Below, in pieces: positions 37,290 through 47,239 of a DNA stretch of 64,000 nt. The stretch covers positions 1,921,767 to 1,985,766 of the forward strand of contig NZ_CP022161.1 of the NCBI RefSeq assembly GCF_002214185.1, in the 5' to 3' direction. How positions within the stretch are numbered: position 1 is the first letter of the stretch; the number at the start of each line of letters is the position of its first letter. The stretch is from Streptomyces capitiformicae (GTDB taxonomy: Bacteria; Actinomycetota; Actinomycetes; Streptomycetales; Streptomycetaceae). The notes beneath the pieces were generated by a model. That model was not told the origin of the DNA, ran no database searches, and saw nothing but the letters and a program-made list of their open reading frames with translations. A program made the position numbers and the translations under genes.

Positions 37290-38906
37290 TCAGGGGTACA
37301 GCGAATCGGCCTCACTCTCACCGCACTCCAGCGCGCTCGCCCCCTCCGACAGCGGCCGCTCGTCGAGGATGCGCCTAGCTTCGGCGTCCCCCCAACTCGT
37401 CGCATACCAAGGGAGGTTCGCCTCGTCCATATCGGCCTTGATCTCCCGCAGCGCACACGACCGCAGGGGCTCCTCAAGTCTGTCCAGGGCCGGTACGGCG
37501 TCGGCGGACAGCCCCTGGGCGTACTCGAGGTCGAACCGGCCCGTGTCCTCGTACCGCTGCACATTGCGCTCGGCGATCAGCCCGTCCGGCGACACGAACC
37601 CGAACACGAGCACTCCGGCGACCGCGCCGGCCGCGACGGCGCGCGGCAGCCAGCGGGCTCCCCACACCCCGGCAGCCATGATGAGCACGATGACCAGGCC
37701 GAGCCAGAGCTCCACGGCCAGCACCGAGATCCTCAGTCGCGTCAGCCCATAGGCCTCCACATACATGTCCATACGTCGCACAGCGGATGCCACGACAACG
37801 AGCGCCAGCGCGCACAGAGTTCCCAGCACACCGCGCACGAGCGTCCGGTCACTCGATCGAGTGCGCGGCGCCCAGCGCAGGGCCACGACGATGACCAGCA
37901 GGGTGAGCAGGGTGGCCATGAGCAGCTGCCAGAAGCCCTGGCGCGCGTACTCGGCGTACGTCTGGCCGGTCTGCTCCAGCACGGCGTCGTAGCCACCGAA
38001 GAGCACGGCGAGCTGGACGGCGTTGAAGACGGCGAAGAGCGCGACGAGCCCGATCAGCGGCAGTGCCCACTCGACGCGGCCGCGTGCCCGTCCGGCCGGT
38101 ACCTGGATCCGGTCCCAGTGGGCCGGCGCGGCCGCCGTACGAGCCGCCGCGAGGGTCCCGAACAGGCCCACCATGAGGAGCAGGACCCGCCAGGGCCCGT
38201 CGGACACGGAAACGTCGGGCACCAGCACGCCGAGCAGGTCCGCGAAGGCCGCGTCCGCGCCGGCGAACAGTGCCCCGAAGACGAACAGCAGCACCGCGGC
38301 CACGACCAGCGCCCGCAGCAGCGGTCCCAGGCGGCGGCCCTGGTCGCCACCGACCCGCTCGCGCAGCCCCTGCCAGGCCCACACCGGGCCGGTGACCACG
38401 GAGGTGAACACACCGATCGGGCTGAGCAGGACGGCGGGCCAGGTACGGCCGCCGTGCAGCGCGAGCGAGCCCGCCGCCAGCGCGGTGATGACGGCGAGGA
38501 ACGACGGCCAGGCGGCGGCGCGCAGCGCGGGCACGAGCAGCAGGGCGAGCCCGCCGACGCCCCAGACCAGCGCCCACGGGCGCGGACGCCGGCCCGCCCG
38601 CCGTCCGGCGAAGTACGCGGCCAGCGTGGCGGGCACGGCGACGACGAGCAGATTGACCGCCATCCCCTCGCCGAGCAACAGCATGCTGAGGACGCCGGCG
38701 GCCAACGCGGCCCACAGGGTCGCGGTGTGGATCGGCGCCGGTTCTTCCAGCCCGAGGCCGGTCGCCCCCGGCGATGCGGGCGGCGCGGGCGGCGGTCCGC
38801 CCGCCGCGACCGAACGGCGCTTTTCCTGCGCCGCCCGTTCTCCGGATGCCGACCCCTTGGGCTCGGACGTGGACGGCGCCGACGGCGTTGACGGTGTTTC
38901 GGACAC
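37290..38906 (-). CDS. DUF4153/DUF4173 polytopic membrane protein
   Basis: 538 residues. A disordered cytosolic N-terminus (about 1-60) precedes about 12 transmembrane helices. The family-typical stretch GQTYAEYARQGFWQLLMATL lies in the second half, and a soluble C-terminal region of about 100 residues (ERNVQRYEDTGRFDLEYAQG onward) follows. Members are widespread in actinobacteria and Firmicutes and have no established function. Monocistronic; convergent with the exporter. Confidence 0.85.
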   Translation of the reverse strand: MSETPSTPSAPSTSEPKGSASGERAAQEKRRSVAAGGPPPAPPASPGATGLGLEEPAPIHTATLWAALAAGVLSMLLLGEGMAVNLLVVAVPATLAAYFAGRRAGRRPRPWALVWGVGGLALLLVPALRAAAWPSFLAVITALAAGSLALHGGRTWPAVLLSPIGVFTSVVTGPVWAWQGLRERVGGDQGRRLGPLLRALVVAAVLLFVFGALFAGADAAFADLLGVLVPDVSVSDGPWRVLLLMVGLFGTLAAARTAAAPAHWDRIQVPAGRARGRVEWALPLIGLVALFAVFNAVQLAVLFGGYDAVLEQTGQTYAEYARQGFWQLLMATLLTLLVIVVALRWAPRTRSSDRTLVRGVLGTLCALALVVVASAVRRMDMYVEAYGLTRLRISVLAVELWLGLVIVLIMAAGVWGARWLPRAVAAGAVAGVLVFGFVSPDGLIAERNVQRYEDTGRFDLEYAQGLSADAVPALDRLEEPLRSCALREIKADMDEANLPWYATSWGDAEARRILDERPLSEGASALECGESEADSLYP

Positions 38907-39175
38907 GGGACCCCCTCCCCCGACCGGCCCTCAGCGCCCACCGTAAGCAGCGTGCCGCTGCGGCAGAGGGCCGGTGGCCGGTGTCTCGTCGCCGCGTCTC
39001 GTCATGATCAACACGCGGTGTGGCGGACAGGGTATGCAGCGAGAAAGCCCGTAGCGGCAGCCGAAGACCGCACCGTGGCAGTCCTGTGGCAGTCCTGTGA
39101 CAGTTGAGGCGATTGTGGCAGCTGTGATCCGGGAACCGCGTCCCGCTCCGGCCCGCCGGCCCAGCGACAAGTCGG

Positions 39176-40078
39176 CTAGCCCACCGACAACCAGTTCGGC
39201 AGCCCTTCGGTCTGCTCCACCCAGGCCTCAGGAGGCGTCCCGGCCTTTCCGGATGCGACCACTCCCCCAACGATCGCGCAGGTCGTGTCGACGTCGCCGC
39301 CCACCTGGGCCGTCGTCCAGAAGGCAGGTTCGTAGTCACCGAGGGCGCGTGCGGCCGACCAGAGCGCGAACGGCACGGTGTCGTGCGCCGTCGTACGCCG
39401 CCCACAGCCCAGTACGGCGGCGACGGTGTCGGCGTCGCCGTAGTCGAGCATGTCCCGTGCGCGCCGCAGGCCCGCCCCGACAGCGCTCTTCGGGACGAGC
39501 GCGATAACGCCGTCGAGGAGCGCGCCGGCGCTCGGCGGTCCCGCCGGGTCGGCCGCGAAGGCGGCGGCAGCGGCGACCGCCATGGCGCCGACGACGGCCT
39601 CACGGTGCTGGTGGGTGGGGTACGACGAGATCTCCGCCTGGTGCGTCGCCTGCTCGGGGTCATCCGCGTACCAAGCCCCCAGCGGTGCGATCCGCATGGC
39701 CGCGCCGTTGCCCCAGGAGCCCTGGCCGTTGAAGAGCGCGGAGGCCAGCTCACGCCAGTCGCCACCCTCGCGGACCAGGCGCAGCAGGCGGTTGACCGCC
39801 GGCCCATAGCCCCGGTCGAAGTCGTGGTGCACGGCGAAGGAGCGGGCGAGCTCGTCCTGGTCGATCCGGTGGTGGGCCGCGAGGACGGCCACGACGGAGC
39901 AGGCCATCTCGGTGTCGTCGGTCCACTGCCACGGAGCGGGCGGCGTCTCGCGGCGCTTGAGCAGCGGATAGTTCGCGGGCACGAAGTACTGCGAGCCCAG
40001 CGCGTCCCCCACCGCGAGTCCGCGCAGGCTGGCCAGGGCGCGCCCCAGGCGGCCGTCGGGAGAGGAGTCAGCGGTCAT
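39176..40078 (-). CDS. ADP-ribosylglycohydrolase-family protein
   Basis: 300-residue all-helical ADPRH/DraG fold. Metal-ligand motifs seen are GLAVGDALG (about 20-28), WTDDTEM (about 51-57) and GGDVDTTCAI near the C-terminus. The family normally has GGDTDT in the last motif; here Val replaces Thr. Relatives remove ADP-ribose from proteins or small molecules. The next gene upstream, the histidine phosphatase, starts only 12 bases from it on the same strand, suggesting an operon. Confidence 0.92.
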   Translation of the reverse strand: MTADSSPDGRLGRALASLRGLAVGDALGSQYFVPANYPLLKRRETPPAPWQWTDDTEMACSVVAVLAAHHRIDQDELARSFAVHHDFDRGYGPAVNRLLRLVREGGDWRELASALFNGQGSWGNGAAMRIAPLGAWYADDPEQATHQAEISSYPTHQHREAVVGAMAVAAAAAFAADPAGPPSAGALLDGVIALVPKSAVGAGLRRARDMLDYGDADTVAAVLGCGRRTTAHDTVPFALWSAARALGDYEPAFWTTAQVGGDVDTTCAIVGGVVASGKAGTPPEAWVEQTEGLPNWLSVG

Positions 40079-40090
40079 CGCACAGCCACT

Positions 40091-40750
40091 CTAACCGGTG
40101 GGTCCATACGATTCCGGGTCTCGCCAGCGGTCGAACGGCCGGTCGAGCGCGTAGCGGCCGTCATCTCCGAGAACGAGCATCCGCATCTCCGCGTTCCCCG
40201 GGTTCGACAGCGACTCGAACTCCGCGACAGTCCAGTGGAACCACCGCATGCAGAACAGCCGCATGGCGAGGCCATGGGTGACGAGCAGGACGTTCGGCGG
40301 ATGATCGGGGTCCTCGAAACTACGGAACAGGCTCTCCAGGAAGCCACCGACCCGGTCGTACACGTCGGCGCCGGACTCGCCCTGCACGAAGCGGTAGAAG
40401 AAGTGCCCGTAAGCGTCCCGGTAGGACTTCTGGAGTCGTACGTCGTCGGGGTCCTGCCAGTTGCCCCAGTCCTGCTCGCGCAGTCGGGGCTCCTCACGGA
40501 CACGCACCTGCTCGGGGTTCAGGTGAAAGGCCTGGAACGTCTCGTGCGTCCGGCGATACGGGGAGACATAGACGCTGACGCGCTCGCTTCCGAAGATCTC
40601 GCGCAGCCGTTTCCCGGTCTCCTCGGCCTGCTGCCAGCCCCGCTCGGTGAGCGCCAGGGCATGGTCGGGCTCGCGTTCGTACACGGTGTCATCAACATTG
40701 CCCGTTGACTCCCCGTGTCGGACAAGGACGATGCGCCGTGGTCGTGCCAT
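40091..40750 (-). CDS. Histidine phosphatase (phosphoglycerate-mutase-like) family protein
   Basis: 219 residues. The catalytic RHGES (11-15) is followed by the second Arg in SPYRRTHET, the acid/base Glu region EEPRLREQDWGNW and the late His in LLVTHGLAMRL. The branch is the broad phosphatase superfamily rather than true glycolytic mutase (too short, and no PGAM insertion). The substrate is unknown. First gene of a probable two-gene unit with the ADP-ribosylglycohydrolase. Confidence 0.92.
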   Translation of the reverse strand: MARPRRIVLVRHGESTGNVDDTVYEREPDHALALTERGWQQAEETGKRLREIFGSERVSVYVSPYRRTHETFQAFHLNPEQVRVREEPRLREQDWGNWQDPDDVRLQKSYRDAYGHFFYRFVQGESGADVYDRVGGFLESLFRSFEDPDHPPNVLLVTHGLAMRLFCMRWFHWTVAEFESLSNPGNAEMRMLVLGDDGRYALDRPFDRWRDPESYGPTG

Positions 40751-40892
40751 GCCAAAACCCTAAAGGGGGCGAGGGCGTATCGAGCACTCGTCCGGGTTCC
40801 ATAAGGCGTAGGTCACACATGTCCTGCACATCAGGACGCCAAGACGGTGGGTCGTTCATCAAACTGTCCGGGACTCGAATCTCAGCCCGCCC

Positions 40893-41498
40893 TCAGACCG
40901 TCCAGCTCGGTTCCAGCTCCACGATGTCGCCCGCGAGAGCGGCGACGTCCGCTTCGATCTGAGCCCGCAGGGCGAGGCGTTCGATGCGTTCGACGCGGTA
41001 CTTTCCGTGCTCGGCAGCCGACTGCCACATGGAGAGGATCACGAACTCGTAACCGGGTGCCTCACCGAACAGACCGCGCACCATGCCCGGGGAGCCGGCC
41101 ATCGCGGGGTTCCAGACCTTCTCCTGCATCAGCGCGAAGTGCTCGGCCCGCTCCTCGTGGACACGGCAGTGCGCCACCCGCACCAGATCGGCGTCCGCGA
41201 AACGCGGCTCGAAGCCCGTCTTCACGTCGAATCGGTGATCGAAGAGCTTGACCTGCATGTCCTTGTAGGTGCCCGACTGCGAGGCGGCGAGCCGGTCGTG
41301 GGAACGCGCCATGAAGGAGTCGTAGAAGGCCCGGCTCTCCCAGAAGGAGAAGATGTGTGCCACACCGGGTCGTGCCCGGCTCCAGCCCCCACCCTGTCCA
41401 CGGAAACCCGGCTCCCCCAGAAGCCCCGCCCACTTTCGCTGCCCCCGCTCGAAACCGCGGCGGTCGACCACGGTGCAGCGAATCCACTTGACCAGCAC
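40893..41498 (-). CDS. DUF4937 (YdbC-like, dimeric alpha/beta barrel) protein
   Basis: About 201 residues from the GTG at 41496-41498 (VLVKWIRCTVV). Two similar alpha/beta halves are visible: one around GGWSRARPGVAHIFSFWESRAFYDSFM broken over strands, the other around DLVRVAHCRVHEERAEHF and YEFVILSMWQS. This pseudo-repeat is typical of ferredoxin-like stress-response proteins in the DUF4937 group. No catalytic residues are recognised. Divergent from terD. Confidence 0.8.
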   Translation of the reverse strand: MLVKWIRCTVVDRRGFERGQRKWAGLLGEPGFRGQGGGWSRARPGVAHIFSFWESRAFYDSFMARSHDRLAASQSGTYKDMQVKLFDHRFDVKTGFEPRFADADLVRVAHCRVHEERAEHFALMQEKVWNPAMAGSPGMVRGLFGEAPGYEFVILSMWQSAAEHGKYRVERIERLALRAQIEADVAALAGDIVELEPSWTV

Positions 41499-41653
41499 CG
41501 CGCCATGGTAAGGCCACGGAGCGTGGCGCCGGTCACGCTCAGACCGGTCGCACGGGGGCGAACGCCCGCGCACGCGTGCAAGGATGGGTAACTGGCCTGG
41601 GCCGCGAGGCAGTTCGGCCCGCTTGTACTGAAGAGACGGGGAGGAGAGTTCTG

Positions 41654-42187
41654 TTGAACGGCCTCAACAAGGGCATCCGCAAGGTCGAGATCTCGTTGAA
41701 GTGGGATCCGAGCCCCTCCGGGCAGCCGCCCACTGATCTCGACCTCATCGCAGCGACCTACCTGGCGGCCGAACCGAGCGGAAGGCCCGCTTATGTCGTG
41801 CACTTCGACAGCCGCTCGCCCGACGGCACCATCACCCTCAACCGCGACAGCAAGACCGGGCAGGGCTTCGGTTGGGACGAGGTCATGACGGTGGAGCTGA
41901 ACCGCCTCGACCCCCGGTACGGGCGGGTGGTCGTCGGTGTCGCCATACAGCAGCGGAACGGTGAGAGGGCCTTCGTCAACGTCACCAAGCCCGCCCTGCG
42001 CATCCGCGAGGGCTACACCGTCCTGGCGGAGGACGACTTCGGTGGTGTCCTCGGGTCGACGGCCGCCACCGTGGCCGAGTTCATCCGCGACGACTCAGGC
42101 GAGTGGACCTTCCGCCCCGGCCTCCACGGCTACGACGAGGAGCCTGCGGCCTTCGCACAGATCATGGGCGCCCCGCGCGCATCCTGA
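41654..42187 (+). CDS. TerD-family calcium-binding stress protein
   Basis: 177 residues. TerD fold with KVEISLKWDPSPSG at the start, DLDLIAATYLA, the acidic loops HFDSRSPDGTI and NRDSKTGQGFGWDE that would bind calcium, and GWDEVMTVELNRLDPRYGRV. The start is taken as TTG 41654 because GGGGAGGAG stands seven to nine bases before it. Members are linked to tellurite, oxidative and morphological stress in Streptomyces. It is a lone ter gene here, with no terABC neighbours. Confidence 0.9.
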   Translation: MNGLNKGIRKVEISLKWDPSPSGQPPTDLDLIAATYLAAEPSGRPAYVVHFDSRSPDGTITLNRDSKTGQGFGWDEVMTVELNRLDPRYGRVVVGVAIQQRNGERAFVNVTKPALRIREGYTVLAEDDFGGVLGSTAATVAEFIRDDSGEWTFRPGLHGYDEEPAAFAQIMGAPRAS

Positions 42188-42210
42188 CCCGTACACCCCC
42201 ACCGCGCCAA

Positions 42211-42240
42211 AGGGCGGCACGGCCATGACCGTGCCGCCCT
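42211..42240. terminator. Bidirectional terminator terD / nrdJ
   Basis: AGGGCGGCACGG and its exact complement around CCATGA. A 12-bp stem between convergent genes. Confidence 0.88.
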
Positions 42241-42255
42241 CAGTGTTTCAAGGCG

Positions 42256-45156
42256 TCAGCTGCAACCGCTGGTCGAGCCGCAGCCCTCGCAGATGTAGCA
42301 GGAGCCGGCGCGCTGCATCTTCGTACCGCAGGAGAAGCACAGCGGGGCGTCGGCCTGGATACCCAGCTGCATCTCCACCAACTCGGCGCTGGTGTGGGCC
42401 TGCTTCGGGGCGGGCTTGACCGCCCCGTCCTCCGTCTTGGGGGTGGCGACGGCCTTCAGGCCGGACTGCCGGGGCGCCGACTGGGCCAGACCCTCGACGT
42501 CGACCTCCACGTCGTCGAGGATTGGCTCGTACGAACCGGTCTCCAGGTGACGCTGACGCTCCTCGGCGGAGTGGATGCCGAGCGCGGAACGCGTCTCGAA
42601 GGGCAGGAAATCGAGCGCCAGGCGACGGAAGATGTAGTCGACGATCGACGCGGCCATCCGCACGTCCGGGTCGTCCGTCATACCGGCCGGCTCGAACCGC
42701 ATGTTCGTGAACTTGGAGACGTACGTCTCCAGCGGCACGCCGTACTGCAGACCCACCGAGACGGCGATCGAGAAGGCGTCCATCATGCCCGCGAGGGTCG
42801 AGCCCTGCTTCGACATCTTCAGGAAGACCTCGCCCAGGCCGTCGTCCGGGTAAGAGTTGGCGATCATGTAGCCCTCGGCGCCGCCGACGGTGAAGGACGT
42901 GGTGATGCCGGGACGCCCCTTCGGCAGGCGCTTGCGGACCGGACGGTACTCGACGACCTTCTCGACCGCGGTCCGGATCGTCTCCTCGGCCTTCTCGGTG
43001 ATCTCCGCCTTCTCCGACTCCTTGGTCTTCGCGGAGAGCGGCTGACCGACCTTGCAGTTGTCGCGGTAGATCGCGAGCGCCTTGACGCCGAGCTTCCAGG
43101 CCTCGAAGTAGATCTCCTCGACCTCCTCGACGGTCGCCGTCTCCGGCATGTTGACCGTCTTGGAGATGGCGCCGGAGATCCACGGCTGGATCGCGGCCAT
43201 CATGCGGACGTGACCCATCGGGGAAATGGCGCGCTCGCCCATGGCGCAGTCGAAGACCTCGTAGTGCTCCTGCTTGAGGCCCGGGGCGTCGATCACATTG
43301 CCGTGATCGGCGATGTGGGCGACGATCGCCTCGATCTGCTCCTCCTGGTAGCCCAGGCGGCGCAGGGCCTGCGGGACCGTGCCGTTGACGATCTGCATCG
43401 AGCCGCCGCCGACCAGCTTCTTGAACTTGACCAGCGCCAGGTCCGGCTCGACACCGGTGGTGTCACAGGACATCGCGAGGCCGATGGTGCCGGTCGGGGC
43501 GAGCACGGACGCCTGCGAGTTACGGAAGCCGTTCTTCTCGCCGAGGCGGAGGACGTCCTGCCAGGCCTCGGTGGCGGCGGCCCACACCGGGGTGTCCAGG
43601 TCGTCCATGCGGACGGCCGTGCCGTTGGCGTCGGAGTGCTGCTTCATGACGCGGTTGTGGGCGTCGGCGTTGCGGGCGTAGCCGTCGTAAGGGCCGACGA
43701 CCGCGGCCAGCTCGGCGGAGCGCTTGTACGCCGTGCCGGTCATCAGGGAGGTGATGGCACCGGCGAGGGCGCGGCCGCCGTTCGAGTCGTACGCGTGGCC
43801 GGTCGCCATCAGTAGGGCGCCGAGGTTGGCGTAGCCGATGCCGAGCTGGCGGAAGGCGCGGGTGTTCTCGCCGATCTTCTGGGTCGGGAAGTCCGCGAAG
43901 CAGATGGAGATGTCCATCGCGGTGATGACGAGCTCGACGACCTTGGTGAAGCGCTCGACCTCGAACGACTGGTTGCCCTTGCCGTCGTCCTTGAGGAACT
44001 TCATCAGGTTCAGCGAGGCGAGGTTGCAGGACGTGTTGTCCAGGTGCATGTACTCGCTGCACGGGTTCGACGCGGTGATCCGGCCGGACTCGGGGCAGGT
44101 GTGCCAGCGGTTGATCACACCGTCGTACTGGATGCCCGGGTCGGCGCAGGCCCACGCGGCCTCGGCCATCTTGCGGAACAGCTTCTTGGCGTCGACCTTC
44201 TCGATGACCTCACCGGTCATACGGGCGCGCAGGCCGAACTCGGTGCCGTTCTCGACGGCCGTCATGAACTCGTCGTTCACGCGGACCGAGTTGTTGGCGT
44301 TCTGGTACTGGACGGACGTGATGTCGTCGCCGCCGAGGTCCATGTCGAAGCCCGCGTCGCGCAGCGCGCGGATCTTCTCCTCTTCCTTCACCTTGGTCTC
44401 GATGAAGTCCTCGACGTCCGGGTGGTCCACGTCGAGGACGACCATCTTGGCGGCGCGGCGCGTGGCGCCGCCCGACTTGATCGTTCCTGCGGAGGCATCG
44501 GCGCCGCGCATGAAGGAGACCGGGCCGGAGGCGTTACCACCGGAGGAGAGCAGCTCCTTGGAGGAGCGGATGCGGGAGAGGTTCAGGCCGGCGCCGGAGC
44601 CGCCCTTGAAGATCATGCCCTCTTCCTTGTACCAGTCGAGGATCGACTCCATGGAGTCGTCGACGGCCAGGATGAAGCAGGCGGAGACCTGCTGGGGCTG
44701 CGGGGTGCCCACGTTGAACCAGACAGGGCTGTTGAAGCTGAAGATCTGGTGCAGGAGGGCGTACGCCAGTTCGTGCTCGAAGATCTCGGCGTCGGCGGGC
44801 GAGGCGAAGTACTTGTAGTCCTCACCGGCCTTCCGGTACGTCTTCACGATGCGGTCGATGAGCTGCTTCAGGCTCACCTCGCGCTGCGGGGTGCCGACGG
44901 CGCCCCGGAAGTACTTGCTGGTGACGATGTTGACCGCGTTCACCGACCAGAACTCGGGGAACTCGACGCCACGCTGCTCGAAGTTGACCGAGCCGTCGCG
45001 CCAGTTAGTCATGACGACGTCACGACGCGCCCACTCCACCTCGTCGTACGGGTGCACGCCAGGGGTGGTGTGGATGCGCTCGATGCGCAGGCCCTTGCTC
45101 GCCTTGGTGCCCTTGGCGCGGGAACTCCGTGCCGGACCGCTCGCCGTCTCTGTCAT
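42256..45156 (-). CDS. nrdJ: Vitamin B12-dependent class II ribonucleotide reductase
   Basis: 966 residues, the usual length of Streptomyces NrdJ. It reduces ribonucleotides to deoxyribonucleotides with adenosylcobalamin as radical source, independent of oxygen. Seen: SACFIL (active-site Cys), the loop NPCSEYMHLDNTSCNL, the substrate-binding SFMRGADASAGTIKSGG and the tail CSCGTK-like CFSCGTKMQRAGSCYICEG, a zinc/redox cysteine cluster. Start ATG at 45156. It follows nrdR by 159 bases on the same strand and is expected to be NrdR-regulated. No cobalamin riboswitch is visible. Confidence 0.96.
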   Translation of the reverse strand: MTETASGPARSSRAKGTKASKGLRIERIHTTPGVHPYDEVEWARRDVVMTNWRDGSVNFEQRGVEFPEFWSVNAVNIVTSKYFRGAVGTPQREVSLKQLIDRIVKTYRKAGEDYKYFASPADAEIFEHELAYALLHQIFSFNSPVWFNVGTPQPQQVSACFILAVDDSMESILDWYKEEGMIFKGGSGAGLNLSRIRSSKELLSSGGNASGPVSFMRGADASAGTIKSGGATRRAAKMVVLDVDHPDVEDFIETKVKEEEKIRALRDAGFDMDLGGDDITSVQYQNANNSVRVNDEFMTAVENGTEFGLRARMTGEVIEKVDAKKLFRKMAEAAWACADPGIQYDGVINRWHTCPESGRITASNPCSEYMHLDNTSCNLASLNLMKFLKDDGKGNQSFEVERFTKVVELVITAMDISICFADFPTQKIGENTRAFRQLGIGYANLGALLMATGHAYDSNGGRALAGAITSLMTGTAYKRSAELAAVVGPYDGYARNADAHNRVMKQHSDANGTAVRMDDLDTPVWAAATEAWQDVLRLGEKNGFRNSQASVLAPTGTIGLAMSCDTTGVEPDLALVKFKKLVGGGSMQIVNGTVPQALRRLGYQEEQIEAIVAHIADHGNVIDAPGLKQEHYEVFDCAMGERAISPMGHVRMMAAIQPWISGAISKTVNMPETATVEEVEEIYFEAWKLGVKALAIYRDNCKVGQPLSAKTKESEKAEITEKAEETIRTAVEKVVEYRPVRKRLPKGRPGITTSFTVGGAEGYMIANSYPDDGLGEVFLKMSKQGSTLAGMMDAFSIAVSVGLQYGVPLETYVSKFTNMRFEPAGMTDDPDVRMAASIVDYIFRRLALDFLPFETRSALGIHSAEERQRHLETGSYEPILDDVEVDVEGLAQSAPRQSGLKAVATPKTEDGAVKPAPKQAHTSAELVEMQLGIQADAPLCFSCGTKMQRAGSCYICEGCGSTSGCS

Positions 45157-45315
45157 GCCGCCTCCCTGTACGGGCGAAAACGCCCTGAAGTGCCACTTTG
45201 TTCCGTGACACGGTGTTCTGTCTTGTGTCGCGAGCCGACTCGCACAGCCGCCCGCGACAGGTCTGGATCGCCGCCGATCGTCCGGCCCTACTGGTCCGGC
45301 GGGACGGCCCGCCGG

Positions 45316-45876
45316 TCAGTCGGCGGCGTGGGCGGGCACGGGGACTTGGGCAGCCCCTGCGGACCCGCGGTCGTTTTCCCGGCGCTCCTCGACCACGTCG
45401 TCGACGTCCTCGTCGTCCGCGTCGGGGCGCTCCCCCTGCTCCCTGAGTTCCGCGATGGCGGCCTCGAAGTCATCCAGCGAGTCGAACGCCCGGTAGACCG
45501 AGGCGAAGCGCAAGTAGGCGACGAGGTCGAGTTCCTGCAGCGGGCCGAGTATGGCCAGCCCCACGTCGTGGGTGGTCAGTTCGGCGCTTCCGGTCGCGCG
45601 CACCGCCTCCTCGACCCGTTGGCCGAGTTGAGCGAGCGCGTCCTCGGTGACAGGCCGTCCCTGACATGCCTTGCGGACGCCGTTGATGACCTTGGTGCGG
45701 CTGAAGGGTTCGGTCACGCCGGACCTCTTGACCACCATCAGCGAGCACGTCTCCACCGTCGTGAAACGGCGGGAACAGTCAGGACACTGGCGGCGCCTGC
45801 GGATCGACGTGCCGTCGTCCGTCGTACGACTGTCGACGACGCGGCTGTCGGGGTGCCTACAGAAGGGACAGTGCAT
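45316..45876 (-). CDS. nrdR: Ribonucleotide reductase repressor NrdR
   Basis: 186 residues. An N-terminal zinc ribbon ([15 protein letters not shown] ... CPDCSRRF) binds DNA and is followed by the ATP-cone (about 48-138), which reads ATP/dATP levels. The acidic C-terminal extension (about 150-186) is longer than in many bacteria. The ATG (45874-45876) has a strong GAGGAGGG site. It represses its own operon with nrdJ, and other nrd genes elsewhere. Confidence 0.96.
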   Translation of the reverse strand: MHCPFCRHPDSRVVDSRTTDDGTSIRRRRQCPDCSRRFTTVETCSLMVVKRSGVTEPFSRTKVINGVRKACQGRPVTEDALAQLGQRVEEAVRATGSAELTTHDVGLAILGPLQELDLVAYLRFASVYRAFDSLDDFEAAIAELREQGERPDADDEDVDDVVEERRENDRGSAGAAQVPVPAHAAD

Positions 45877-45984
45877 AACTCCAACCCTCCTCACAGCACG
45901 ACTCAATAGCCCCACAAGGCCTCTTGGGCCCCGCGAAGCAGCCCCAAGCATAGGCGATACCCACGAGCCCGAAGGACCGGGGGA

Positions 45985-46028
45985 CCACAACTTCTGGGCT
46001 ACTACTGCAATCCAACCACTAGATGTGG
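45985..46028 (-). promoter_or_regulatory. Pair of NrdR boxes
   Basis: CCACAACTTCTGGG (45985-45998) and CCACTAGATGTGG (46016-46028) are two imperfect copies of the NrdR palindrome (ACAC...GTGT type). Their centres are about 30-31 bases apart, three helix turns, which is the known spacing for cooperative NrdR binding. They lie upstream of nrdR and should sit at the nrdRJ promoter. Confidence 0.65.
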
Positions 46029-46340
46029 GGCTTGGCTCATAAATCCGCCCACGATGCGCGTGTCGCACACGTAGGGGTACCCGCCGCCCACACGCAGGCA
46101 CATGCCGCACGGTCGTACCGCCGCCGGACGGACGGGGATACCGTGGGCGCCACGGAAAAACGGGGCCGGTGCCCGGTTGACGAACCGCCGGGTGGCAGAC
46201 TGACTCGCACCACGACAGCGGCCCACAAGGCCGACGTCCCGGCGGCGAAGAGTACAACAATGATCGTTTTTGTCCGCCGGGCCCGACGCGACCTATACAC
46301 CCAGACACTCGATCACGTCAGGCAATCCAGGCTTTTTCAC

Positions 46341-46356
46341 TCGAACGTGTGTTTGG
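46341..46356 (+). promoter_or_regulatory. SOS box of lexA
   Basis: TCGAACGTGTGTTTGG matches the actinobacterial LexA site TCGAAC-N4-GTTCGA except at two right-half positions. It lies 60 bases before the lexA start. Autoregulation of lexA is established in bacteria. Confidence 0.78.
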
Positions 46357-46416
46357 CGCAACCTTTCGAAAGCAACTACCGTTGTGCTGCACGGGAGACC
46401 ATCGAGAGGGGCCGAC

Positions 46417-47193
46417 GTGACCACCACCGCAGACAGTGCCACCATCACTGCCCAGGACCGCTCCCAGAGCCGACTCGAGCCGGTGCATGCGATGAACGAA
46501 GCCACGAACCATGACGGGCCCAAGCGGGCCCTGCCCGGCCGACCTCCAGGCATCAGGGCGGACAGCTCCGGGCTGACCGACCGGCAACGCCGGGTCATCG
46601 AGGTCATCAGGGACTCTGTGCAGCGGCGCGGATACCCGCCGTCGATGCGGGAGATCGGCCAGGCGGTCGGCCTGTCCAGCACATCCTCCGTGGCACACCA
46701 GCTGATGGCCCTGGAGCGCAAGGGCTTCCTGCGCCGCGACCCGCACCGCCCGCGTGCGTACGAGGTCCGCGGCTCCGACCAGGCTTCAGCGCAGCCCACG
46801 GACACCGCGGGCAAGCCGGCCGCGTCGTACGTGCCGCTCGTCGGCCGGATCGCCGCCGGTGGCCCGATCCTGGCCGAGGAGTCGGTCGAGGATGTGTTCC
46901 CGCTGCCGCGACAGCTCGTCGGTGACGGTGAGCTGTTCGTCCTGAAGGTCGTGGGTGACTCGATGATCGAGGCCGCGATCTGCGACGGCGACTGGGTGAC
47001 GGTCCGCCGCCAGCCCGTCGCCGAGAACGGCGACATCGTCGCGGCGATGCTGGACGGCGAGGCCACCGTCAAACGTTTCAAGCGCGAGGACGGCCACGTG
47101 TGGCTGCTGCCGCACAACGCCGCCTACGAGCCCATCCCGGGTGACGACGCGACCATCCTCGGCAAGGTGGTGGCCGTACTGCGCCGCGTCTGA
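46417..47193 (+). CDS. lexA: SOS-response repressor LexA
   Basis: 258 residues. The winged helix-turn-helix (about 55-110) has [20 protein letters not shown]. The C-terminal peptidase domain contains the self-cleavage bond Ala147-Gly148 (RIAAGGP), nucleophile Ser182 (GDSM) and general base Lys219 (ATVKR). The N-terminal about 50 residues are an extension typical of Streptomyces LexA. The GTG start (46417) follows GAGAGGGG at good spacing. RecA filaments trigger its cleavage after DNA damage. Its neighbour, a DinG-like helicase, is convergent. Confidence 0.96.
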   Translation: MTTTADSATITAQDRSQSRLEPVHAMNEATNHDGPKRALPGRPPGIRADSSGLTDRQRRVIEVIRDSVQRRGYPPSMREIGQAVGLSSTSSVAHQLMALERKGFLRRDPHRPRAYEVRGSDQASAQPTDTAGKPAASYVPLVGRIAAGGPILAEESVEDVFPLPRQLVGDGELFVLKVVGDSMIEAAICDGDWVTVRRQPVAENGDIVAAMLDGEATVKRFKREDGHVWLLPHNAAYEPIPGDDATILGKVVAVLRRV

Positions 47194-47239
47194 CACCCAG
47201 CGGCGGACGGCCGTCCGTGCCCGTCCCCGCCCCTGATCC

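Larger units (their letters stand above)
45877..46416. other. Divergent regulatory region nrdR / lexA
   Basis: 540 bases that hold the nrdR-side NrdR boxes (45985-46028) and, on the lexA side, the SOS box (46341-46356). The stretch 46030-46330 has no gene I can support. After the SOS box, CTTTCGAAAG (46363-46372 approximately) is a small palindrome in the probable lexA promoter or leader. Confidence 0.7.

Noticed and set aside
37269..38891. 540-codon plus-strand open frame
   Set aside because: Antisense of the DUF4173 membrane protein; composition (His, Arg, Gln-rich) is that of reverse-complement GC-rich coding DNA.
42256..45316. Cobalamin riboswitch ahead of nrdJ
   Set aside because: Only 159 bases separate nrdR and nrdJ and they lack a B12-box; control is better explained by NrdR.
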